Positions 40,437 through 52,400 of a DNA stretch of 64,000 bases are shown here, piece after piece; the first letter of the stretch is position 1, and every line of letters begins with the position of its first letter. The stretch spans positions 10,839,504-10,903,503 of the forward strand of contig NC_088298.1 in the NCBI RefSeq assembly GCF_032854445.1. Direction: 5' to 3'. The notes below the pieces were generated by a model, which was not told where the DNA came from, made no database searches, and saw only the letters and a list, made by a program, of their open reading frames with translations. This stretch comes from Liolophura sinensis (lineage: Eukaryota > Mollusca > Polyplacophora > Chitonida > Chitonidae). Position numbers and translations under genes: made by a program.

Positions 40437-43400
40437 ATGTCTAGCATTAAAGACGATGTCTTTCAGAAGGCTGTACGCGACAAATTAAACTCTGAGAAAA
40501 TAAAACTATGGGAACCACCTTACACCACAGAGAATAAAGAGAAAGGGGAAGTGCCAAAGGTAAAAAATAATAAAAACATACTTGTACCCATTCATCCTGT
40601 TTGTAAAATTTCTGGTATTAGATTTGAGGTAATCAAGTGTAAAAGGGTGAACATTTCTTCTGTCGGTCACTTCAGGATTTGAACTTGGATTTCCACTTCT
40701 GAAATTCAACATTCTACAAACTAAGCTAGGGAGGAATTCTCTTTGGCTGTTGCTTGTATAATCATTGGAAAGCTGTTCCTGTTACTCTTAACCCCACTTA
40801 AATCTTCCCCTTTCCCAAGACACAACCTGCTCACAGGCCCCTGCAGAGCCTCATGCTGTTTTGAACCTGTTAGGTTCACAGCACCAGTTTAATATTTGTA
40901 CTCTACCAAATAATCTAAAGGGAAACTCTCTTTGGTATAAACACTGAAAAGCTGTTCTCTGTTACACTTGGAATCTGTATTATGATGTAACTTTGGGGAG
41001 TTCATGAGGTTTCGATGAGTCTAGCTGGCTTCTGCAGATATGATTACTGATGTAGTCCTTGGTATGTACACAGTGCACAGATGTGCTGCAATTGCCAGCA
41101 CGCACAATCAGCAGATATTGCCTTTATACTTGATTTATGTTTTTTTATTTGATTGGTGTTTTTCACCATATTCAAGAATATTTCACTTACGCCACAGTGG
41201 CCAGCATTATGGTGGAAGGAAGCTAGGCAGTGCCCAGGGAAAGCCAGAGGAAGCCAGCATGAGCTGGGCTCGACCTCACAGCAACTGCATTGGTGAGAGG
41301 CACCTGAGTCATTACACTGCACTGGCCCACTAACCAACTGAGCCATGGAGGTCCCCCTTTAAACTTGAATCATATCCCCAAACATCCTTTTTGAGGAAGA
41401 AAAAAATTTGGTTCAATCCAAAGCTCATGAGAGCTTTACACCAGACCTCTGTAGTTGTGCAGAAGTATTCTATGATCACACCTAAACAGGATGTGGGTTT
41501 TACTGGTGTAAGAGCAATAAGACTTGTTTCTAAGTTATTTTCAGCTGAGTATTTCAAAAATGTTCATTCTAAAACGTGAACTTCCATCTGTCTGTAAAGT
41601 AGGAAAATTACATATACCTCTAGATCTTTAACATAAGGTATCAAAGGTGCTTTTTTTTTACAGGTCTTAATTATATCTAAATTTCACGGAATAAACTTTC
41701 ATGACATTCCACTACAGGTTGAAGATTTCAGTTTTGTTTTCTTTTACTTCTTTTTTTGCCTTAACCTCTATCTTTTGAGTTACATGTCTTAATTATATCT
41801 AAATTTCATGGAATAAGCTTGTATCAAATTCCACTACAGGCTGAAGATTTCAATTTTGTTTTCTTTTACTTGATTTTTGATTTACTTGATATACTTGTTT
41901 TCTTGATTTTCTTTGCCTTCACCTCTATCTTCAAGATGATCAACATTCTTACTTTTCCTCAACAGGACTTGGCCAACAGGTATTCATCAGACTTGAACAT
42001 TCCCTTTGACGATGTTCTGACAATACTGGAAACCCTAAGGGTAAATGCTCTACAAAAACTAGCAGACCGGGAGAAGTTCCAAAAGTCAGGACTGGCTACC
42101 TTGAAGGTCAGATTGGCAGGACAGTGTCCTAATCCAGTAAGTATAGCTTTCAACACCTTTTTGGCTATCCATCTGAAGTCTTTTTGGCATGGAAATACAT
42201 TCTTGCAAAACAGAGCCCTGACCATTAAGGTCACAGGTTCAAATCCAGCTCTCGTTTCTGCTGCAGGATTGCAATGCATGTTTTAATAAATATATGTGTG
42301 TTGGAATGTGGTCTTTTCAGCTTACAAAGGAGTTCGACCTGAATTTTAATAATATTTATTTTTTTTAATATATTCATAAATATTCTCACAATTCAGAGTA
42401 AATACATGTGTTTGGATGGAAACAAAAAAATGTGCATTCCAGTACATTTATTACACATGTGTCACATCCTTGTTTAGAAAATTATTATGCCAAGATCATT
42501 ATATATCAAGAGGTTGTCAAATACCCACCATTCAAAAATATTTTCAAATACCCTTTTCTAACAAAAGGAAAAAGTTGAAAGAAATTATTAAAGACTACTG
42601 TATGTTTGCAAATAACTTTTCGTATTCTTTCACCTGATATTTGTATCATTTTTATGTTTTCTTCTCCTTTAGTATTTGTGAACATGCACAAAATTGTAAC
42701 CAGTTTACTATTCAGTGTTTTCTTTCCCAAGTTCATTGTCTGTATGTGTATAACAGGTCAAAGGTAAGAGTGGAAAGGCCATGCTGAGTTTAGAGGTAAA
42801 GCTAAACTCAACAGGGGAGGAGCTGAAGAAGATGATATCATCCCAGGTGACGATTAGTGCACAGATGTTAAAACTCATCTGTGGGGGCCGTGTGATCGAA
42901 GATAGGCAGACCCTAGAGGAGCAAAGAGTTAAGGTAAAAAATATATTGTACTTCATATATTCAAATTGTGATTTTCATTATCACATGTGTGATTTATACA
43001 ATTGAGTTTAACATTAGACTCCACATTGTGAGGTAACCTCACATTTCACAACACACAAGATCTGGGGATACAATTATAGGGTGTCCTCAAAAAGATTTTC
43101 ATCAGTGACTGGAAAAATCAAAAGTTACCCGTCAGTTGCATTGTAGCATATTGTTTTTGGAAAGTTCTCAAATTAACTTGGGTCAAAATTCAGCATGTCA
43201 AAACTAATCTTAAAACTAGTCTGTCTGAAATTTAGCATGTGTTTACTTATTTATTTGATATGCATTTTACACCGTACTCAGGAATATTTCACTTATATGA
43301 CGGCAGCCAGCATTATGGTGGGAGGTTGCTGGCAGACTTTCCCTCCTACGGCTGGGGTAGTATTTGTTAGAAAATAGCATAATATTCCTTAGACAGATGT

Positions 43401-46400
43401 TTATCCCCTGGAGAAACTTTTGGACAGGTAAAAATAAACTTACCTTAAACATCTGACGGGTAATATAGTGTATGTGGTCTATTCAGCTTACAAAGGAATA
43501 TTCCTGAGTGTACACATGTAAATATAAATCAACAACTGTAACACACTCAGGTCTTTAATAGACTTCTCTGTCTTCAGAATGGGAGCCAGATGATGGCTGT
43601 GTGTCTGACAGAGACTGAAGCTGAAGCTCGGCTAGGACAGGAGAGGGTCCGTAAAGTGGCCAAAACCAGAGAGGCGGCAGAACTACTGTCTGATAAAGTC
43701 AGAGGTTAGTGGTTTAATTTGTTGATGCAAAACTGTTGAGGTAAGCCTTAAAGTAGCCGCTAAAACAAGAGAGACTGCATAAATGTCGTTAGATAAAATC
43801 AGAAGTTGGTAGTTTGATTGATACTAAAATGTTGCTAAAGCCTTGTCAGCAAAATGGCTGACAGAAGAGAAAGTACAGAAGTACATATAGTCGTACATGG
43901 ATAAATGCTGCTTTTCAGTCGACATTAAAGCGTTATTAAAGCCTAAGGATCAAAGATCTCAGATAATTAATTCAATTAATACATGTAAGAGTTCAGTTTG
44001 TTTGTTTTAGTTTTCTTGTAATTTGTCAAATAAGTGAAATATTCTTGAGTACGGCTTAAAACACCAATCAAATAAATAAATAAATTTAACATGTGATTAT
44101 GAGAAGCTTTATCAGTGGGGATACTTGTTTACACTGGAAGGAACATATTAGCAATCTGTGACTGTAATGACAGGATAATCCACGATTTTTACAAAGATAA
44201 TTTTCAAATTTTTACTTTTATTTTTATACCGTTGTTTGAAATTTAAAAAAAAAAATTATTCTGCCTGTAAAACAATATTAAACATTGGTGTGGCTTTATA
44301 ACCCGTTGTTTTTCCAGATGATGAAGACCCTAACTCAGGGTACTATCTTCAGGTTGCTGATCAGACAGGAAAACCCCTGGATTTACCCAAAGAGGAGCGA
44401 AAGGTCATATTTTCATCGTTGATGACAGTACTATTCAAAACTCTTATCTCTTATATATCTCTTTATATGCATCGTCTATGTACATGTACTTTGAAACTAA
44501 CTGAATTGAAAAAAGTTTGATAAAAGTCTTGCTGGCTATCCAGAGACTGAACGTTTTTATGTAAGCTGTTTTTAATGTGTTGTATAATAGAACATGTCAG
44601 TTGTCAGTTTAGTTAATAATAGAAACAGGGATAAGGTTTTTTTTTTTTGGCAAATTTGAGAATTCTGACCATTTTAGTCTATGTATGAAGAAGTTTTTTT
44701 TTTTTTTCATTTCATTGTTTTTCAGTGAATACAGTTCCTATCCTTTAATTTTGTATAAAATATTTCCAAATTGCTTAGTTTACCTGTAGTCATGTTATAC
44801 ATGAAGTTGACCTTTTTGGTTGGGGGGTTTGCAGGCGCTGGCCCTGGCCATGACCCTACATGAGAAAGGCAGAGCTGCTCTGAAGAGACGGGATTATGGA
44901 GAAGCTTTGCTGGTGTTACTCGAAGCCGACAAAGAATTCAGGTAACATAGAGCTATTTGTTTAATTATCAGCAGTGTTACGTGATGACAAAGAATTCAGG
45001 TAACACAGAGCTATTTGTTTAATTACCAGCAGGTAATTTAATTTCAGGTTTTTTGGAACCGCAGAGATCTAAACAAGTGCCGTTTGTATTACAAATAACC
45101 TGGAGGTGAATACAAAACTCTGCTTCACAGTACAAAAACTGCACTTTGCTGATGTTGACAACGCTATGCAGAATGTTCTGTTATTTAACACAGAGGACTC
45201 TATGCATAGTTCTGAGTATTGCCCATGATCGTTGATCATTCACGGAAATTACTTCTCTCTGCTAGATTATGATGCACACTTGTGTTGAAGTATATGACAA
45301 CAACTTACCTCAAGTATGTACCAAATGGCCTCGATAGCACAGTTGGTCGAGCGTCCGCTTCGGGAACGGTAGATCCAGGGTCATTTCTGGGTCGAGTCAC
45401 ACCTAAGACTTTAAAAAGGGGAAGTTGTAACTTCCTTGCTGAGCCTTCAGCGTGAAGGGGATAGTGCAACAACTGGTTGATCCGTATCAGTATAATGCCT
45501 TCGGTAAGGCGTCTCAGTGAAGCAGCACTTGATTAAAGGGCGGTGGAAATCTGTCCTGCAACATGGAGGTACATTAAATGCACTCCTTTGTCATCATATG
45601 ACTGAAAAATTGTTAAGTACGACGTTAAACACCAAACACTCACTCACTCACTCTGTCAACTGCAGAACAACGCACTTAGCACAATTTGAGCCCTTTCCTG
45701 TTCTGAACTCAGCTATAAAGCACTATAGCCCTGATTTGTCTCGACATCAGGCACACACAGTTGTCTCCCCTGAACTCGTCCATTCAGTTCCATAAACCTG
45801 ACTGAAGTTGTTAAGCTAAGAGAAAAGTGCATGTATGAGTATCACGTAACACTGCTGGTAATTAAACAGATGTTAAAATCGGGCAGCTAAATCCAGCACT
45901 ACGCTGATTATACAGTTCCTTGTATAATGTAATTTTACATGTATTCTTTGCCAGCAGGATGTTTTCATATTTGATTAGGGTGGATTCATCAGTTTTGTTG
46001 TATCTTGACTGTTTACAGTCAGTAGGAAAGTTGTGCTTGCTCAGGAGTGCAAACCTCTTACGTGAAAAATGTATTTGCATTGGAGTAAAACATTATAAAA
46101 ATGCGCATGTAAATTCATGGTAAAAAAAAACTAAAAAACATGGCAATTTTTGTTTTGGTTCAGGTAATTTACCTTTGTTACCATGGATATGTGTGGTAAA
46201 GAAAAATTCTATGGAAACCTGTGATTATTACTATGATAATTACCAAAAACTGTGGTAAGCACCACTTAAATTACCATGGGAATCTGTGGTAATTACAAAA
46301 AACTGTGGTAAACACCACTTAAATTACCATGGGAATCTTTGGTAATTAATGTTGTAATTTGCTGGTAAATACTTGTGATTAATTGTTTCGACAGCTTTCT

Positions 46401-49400
46401 GGCAATTTCAGTCAGAAAAACTATGAAGAAATATAATGGTATTATGGAAGTCATATCTTCGCTATCATTGTTTATTTGAGGTTTGAATTCCATATACGCA
46501 TAATGAAATACATCCCAAAATGTTGCCTCCTGAGACAGCCATAGTAGGAAGTTACAGCCATAGTAGGAAGTTACAGCCATAGTATACAGCCATAGTAGGA
46601 AGTTACAGCCATAGTAGGAAGTTACAGCCATAGTATACAGCCATAGTAGGAAGTTACAGCCATAGTATACAGCCATAGTAGGAAGTTACAGCCATAGTAG
46701 GAAGTTACAGCCATAGTAGGAAGTTACATGCAATTACCTGTAGTGTTTTTATGAAAGTAAGAATAAATTGGCAGAACTACTTTTCAAGAGGCACTAAATG
46801 GAACGAATTTCTATTATATTAACATAACAAAGTGGCTGATTTGATTTTGAACGGACAGCTGCCTTTGGCTCTCTGTCTGTCTGTCTGTCTGTTTGTTTAT
46901 GCGGCCCATTTGTCAATGCTTTTGTGCATGAAATTTTCTAATATCTACCTTTGAGGAGTAGAGAATCCATTAAAAACAATATTAAAAACTGAACAAAATT
47001 ATCATGATTGGCGAAGTTGTGGAATTATGTATCAGAAAAACTAAAATATTGTGTTATAGTAAGTCTTTGTATTATTGGGTGGAGCTCATAACCTGTCCAT
47101 GGGTAGGTGAGGTACTTTGAGTACAATTGGTGGATGATCATTGAATAAGCCAAAGAGCTTAGGATTTGAACAAATTTTTCAGCCCTCAATGTTGATGAGA
47201 TTGGGGGATCTCAAGTGGAAAAAAGTAGACTGCATGGATACCACATCATTTAGTACAAGTACAGGAGAATAATCCAAGATAATTGTCGTAGCTAATGGGA
47301 GTGATATCATTGGTTGCATGTCTGTAAGTCTGCGATTTGACAACTCCAGATAGTAACAGAGGCGCGGAACAATTAAGGATTTTCTGTTGATGTATTAAAA
47401 TGAAAGTCCGAATTCCAGGGGTTTATATCACACTGTCCATTGAAGTTGTGTGTCAAACCTGTTTTGATAACAGTATGAATGAACTTTGTCTTAAATGTCT
47501 TTTTTTTGCTTTAAAGAATTTTAATCACTATTGTATGATAAAAAAAAATTGCTCTGTTACAACTGGAAATTACTTGAGAATGTGTTGCATTACATGTCGG
47601 ATTTAAGATTTCAATTGTTTCAGCTTCGAAGTTGTCTAAAACAAAGTACTCCATAATATTAGAAAAAATTATGGAGAATTTTTATAAGTAGCCATCCAAA
47701 AATATCTTTATAAACAGTGCGTAGTTGTCATTGATGTCCATAGTAATTTATTGCAGATGGGAATCAGCGGTAATATTAAACCATCCCTGACTATCTGTTG
47801 AACTCCCATCTTGTGTAGGGGCATCGGACATACTTCAGTGATAACTGCCAATTGTTGTATTATAGAAGGGGTAAAGACAATTTGGGTTCAAACTAAGGTG
47901 TGCATCCCTTGTTGTCATTGAGATTAGGGGGTAAGACGAAGGGCGGAAGTTGATAATGTGTACATGGAGATCACAGAATGGGGTGCATGTTATGGCATAA
48001 CTGCAGTGCATGAAGCTGTGAGTAGACTGGGTGTCCACCTGCAGTTACTGTAATGAGGGCATGAAGTTGTGAGTAGACTGGGTGTCCACCTGCAATTACT
48101 GTAATGAGGGCATGAAGTTGTGAGTAGACTGGGTGTCCACCTGCAGTTACTGTAATGAGGGCATGAAGTTGTGAGTAGACTGGGTGTCCACCTGCAATTA
48201 CTGTAATGAGGGCATGAAGTTGTGAGTAGACTGGGTGTCCACCTGCAATTACTGTAATGAGGGCATGAAGTTGTGAGTAGACTGGGTGTCCACCTGCAAT
48301 TACTGTAATGAGGGCATGAAGCTGTGAGTAGACTGGGTGTCCACCTGCAATTAATGGAATGAGGGCATGAAGTTGTGAGTAGACTGGGTGTCGACCTGCA
48401 ATTACTGTAATGAGGGCATGGATTGTTGATTAGACTGGGTGTCCATCTGCATTTACTGTAATGCAGTGCATGAAGTTGTGAGTAGACTGGGTGTCCACCT
48501 GCAGTTACTGTAATGCAGTGCATGAAGTTGTGAGTAGACTGGGTGTCCACCTGCAATTACTGTAATGAGGGTGTTGAGTAGACTGGGTGTCCATCTGCAG
48601 TTTCCGTAATGCAGTGTATGGAGTTGTGAACAGACTGGGTGTCCATCTGCAATTAATGTATTGCAGTGCATGATGTTGTGCGCAAATGTAATTGACATGA
48701 CTGACATTTATAAGCACCACAGAGTGAGTACATCAAACAAGCTCCAATCTATTGTCATTGTTGCTGTCGTAGTCTTTATTAGTTGTCCATAGTTGCGTGG
48801 ACAACTACATGTAACAAAGTAAGTGTATTTACATCGAATATATGTTTTATACCTGTGAAAATATTCATGAGAAATGAAACTATGTGAGGATATTTCGCAG
48901 CAGGTAGTTTTTATAGACTCTTTTATTGCTCTGTTATACACGTCTTTGTTAACCAGCGTTCTACAATGTGTGCCATGCACAGTATGAGAATTGTGTGTGG
49001 GGTGTTTCTGTGTTTCTGACTTCAGTCTTCACTATCTCTTTACAAAACAGTTTTTGGGTCTATTGAATTGGAAATTGAGTTTGACAAGTGGAAAAAATGA
49101 TCAAATCTTAGTTTCGTTTCAGTTCATCATTGAAATTACCTGAAATTGTGGCCTTTTAAAATGTTTACACTTTCCCTCCTGAAAAAAAAGTAAAAAAAAC
49201 AAAACATCTAGAAACATTATTACAAACTGTGCATAATAGTTCTTGATGTTGTAATGTGAAAATATTTTGAGATAGTAAGCTGAAAATATTTAAGAACAAA
49301 TCTTTATTTCCTGTACACTGATAAAACCCACACCCTGTTTACGGGTAATGGAGGATGTTAGTGCCTAACTTATATAGCATGTTGTAAAGCTCATTTGAGC

Positions 49401-52400
49401 TTTGGATTGAACCTAATTTTTAGTTCCCCAAGGTTGTTTGGGGATAATTATGATGGGGAAGTAAAGTACAGAGATTGAGTTGTATGTGGGTGGATGTGTG
49501 GTCACGGATATATGGGATATATATTCACTTCTCTGTAATAAAGAGAATGTGTTGTAAGGATAGGTCATACAAACTGTGTTTTGTTTCTTAAGGGGGCATG
49601 TAACTGATACAAATGGGTTGACAGGTTTAGATAGGATTTCCAGGTTTAAAATATGCAACCTTGGTCATCCTTGAATAAATGTGTCATATCTAATAGGCGT
49701 GCACTGAATTACCTCCCTTATTCCTGACTGCGACTATGGCAAGAGACAAGTTTTTGAGGAGAGAAACTGTGAGAAGTGGGACCTCACCAAAAACAACGTG
49801 ATATCAACTGTTGAGAGTTGCAGATATCGAGATGTCTTGAATGAAGTTCATGTTTTTCAGGTTAAAAGAGCTCAGCAAAGCTGTTTATTGTATATAATTA
49901 AGGTCAGGATTATAAAAATTACCTCCAAATTGATTAAAAAAAATATTTTTCTAGGCTTTCCAACCAAGTTTACAAAATTAAAATCTGTCTTAAGCCAGGT
50001 CTTCAACTGGTTATTCCCACTTTAACTCAGACACGTCATTAGTAATATAATACTGAGGTCTCACTCCATAGGCTTGAAAAAAATGGTACTTGCTGCTGCC
50101 TCGACTGATTGGCGTTTAGCAATGAGGGGTTAGAGCAAGGCATTAGGACTGGTTGGACCGGTATGAGTATAATGTGACTGGGTGGGGTGTCTTGTGTGGT
50201 GTCTTCCGCATGATACTTCAGTGGCGGTAGCACTTTTGGAGAGGATGGACTTGCCCTGCCACAAGAAGACATGGTATATGTACGCATGCCTAGTGACTCC
50301 ACATCGTCAAATGTCCAAAAAGTTGTTAAGTATGATGTTAAACCCCAAGCATGCATACATACATGCGTACAAATACATATTTGGAATGGTACCACTTATG
50401 TAGGCATGACACACTGTTTTTTTTTGTGGCTGCGTGAATATACATGTAGGCTTACATGCAGTACCATTATATCTACATCATTTCGAGTAATTTGCACATA
50501 TATAAGCACTTTGATTTAATTATAAGCTACGTACAGCTTGTAATTTGCATGACAGCTGTTGATGTCCTGGATCAAAAATTTAATGCAATATTTAGCTGAA
50601 AGTAATAATTTTGTGTGTTTGAACAAGTTTAAGCAATGTTTTTAGCATTTTGTGTGACGTCATGTCTTTTGCGTGATGTAGGAATGTTAAAGCTAAATGA
50701 ACTTGTGTTATTGACACCTCAGCTCGGATTGGAACGTCATAAAATAAAATGTTTCATTTTTGACGTCATGGAGTCTGGATGTGTAATAACAAAAGTAATA
50801 TCTAACTGAGCCAGTGAGGTATGTGTAGAACTTTTATCAGTGAAGGAAATCCTGACTCGTATAGATGATAAATTAAAGCATAAAGCAGACTTTACTTGTT
50901 GACTGCTGCTAGTACAACTGTGATGTACTTGTGTACATCAGGATGTACTGTGTCGACTTCAGTTTACTCAGCAAATTATTTTTAAAGGGATACTCAGTTG
51001 ATCATGATGTTGATTGGTTAACAGTTAAAACTTTTAGCCTTGGACAGTCGTGAATATTGAAATACACCATGCCTAAAATTCATCTTAAGCCAAATATAGT
51101 CTGGAGTTAAACATTTTATTCCACTGAGTTATAAGTAAAATGCACATCAACTTGAATATTAGGACAGTGTTAGGTGGATATTAACTGAAATTGTACATCC
51201 TCTAAATTTTATTTAAACCTTTTGGATACAGAAAATTGTCAAAAAGTCATCTAAAAATATCATTACAAACTGAATATAAATGTTGTTGATTTCTTTGCAG
51301 TGAAGTTTTGTGTGGAAATGATGGGTAATCAGTTAGGACACATCTCTGTGAAAACAGGACGCTCATCCTGTGCATGGGTTGCTGAGAGTTTAAGTGTAGA
51401 GATATGTTTTTGAGGGCGAAAAAGCTTTGCGGAGCTTGGATTCGAACAAATTTTTTCTCCCCTTATGTTGTTGAGATAAGGGGTTTATAACAAATTAACA
51501 AAGTTATACTGTTAAAGCATGAAAACAGGATGACAAGGATATAAGTAGAAGATGGTGCTGGATGCTCAAAATTATCTTTGATGTGCAATGTCTTCAATCC
51601 TCATGCATGTGTGATTTGAGAAATCGTATTTGAATCTGTTTTGTGGTGTGTCAACAGGGATGAGGCTAATTCCGCTAAGCTTAATTCAATTATAAACACA
51701 GATTCAGCGAAGAGTATCAGAAGTATGACTTACCATGATTTCATTAGAAAGGAATTCAGTTGCTTGATGTTTGACAGATACTTAAGTGTGACATATCCTG
51801 ACAGTTGTTTGAGGTCTGACAGATACTTAAGTGTGACATATCCTGACAGTTGTTTGATGTCTGACAGATACTTAAGTGCGACATATCCTGACAGGTGTTT
51901 GATGTCTGACAGATACTTAAGTGTGACACATCCTGACAGTTGTTTGATATCTGAAAGATACTTAAGTGTGACATATCCTGACAGTTGTTTGATATCTGTA
52001 GCACAACATGTAAGCCCACATTATATATAAGTATTATGTATACATCCTCATTTACATCTAACCTGTAAAATGATTTCTTATTTTATGAAGAATACTTATA
52101 GATTACTAGATGAATACTTATGGGCTATCAAATGAATACTTATAGATTACTAGATGAATACTTATGGGCTATCAAATGAATACCTATAGATTACAGGATG
52201 AATACTTGTGGGCTATGAAATGAATACTTATAGATTACTGGATGAATACTTATGGGTTATCAAATAAATACTTATGAGCTATCAAATGAATACTTATAGA
52301 TTACTGAATGAATACTTATGGGTTATCAAATGAATACTTATGGATTACAGGATGAATACTTATGGGTTATCAAATGAATACTTATGGAATACAGGATGAA

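Larger units (their letters stand above)
40437..43704 (+). other. NUB1: NUB1 exons 1-4: N-terminal helix and ubiquitin-like domain
   Basis: The first exon carries [13 protein letters not shown], close to the vertebrate IQLWKPPYTDENK. The second reads [18 protein letters not shown], a helical region. The third and the start of the fourth form the UBL fold: [37 protein letters not shown], then MMAVCL. In human NUB1 the UBL domain contacts the proteasome. The rest of exon 4 is a charged helix ([18 protein letters not shown]). Confidence 0.9.
46960..51500. repeat. Dispersed degenerate repeat in NUB1 intron 6 (four partial copies)
   Basis: Related segments near 46960-47230, 47690-47950, 49200-49420 and 51245-51500 share elements such as ATCATTACAAACTG, CCTGTGCATGGGT-like stretches and GGATTTGAACAAATTTTT followed by a TTGATGAGAT-like stretch. 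The similarity is patchy; the origin is unknown. Confidence 0.45.

Noticed and set aside
47990-48707. 188-codon frame repeating [17 protein letters not shown]
   Set aside because: 51-bp minisatellite, intronic, with a stop-free period; no start context or conserved domain.
49798-50025. Possible additional NUB1 exon in the large intron
   Set aside because: NUB1 exons 6 and 7 join in frame and align without a gap with the human protein; nothing is missing there.
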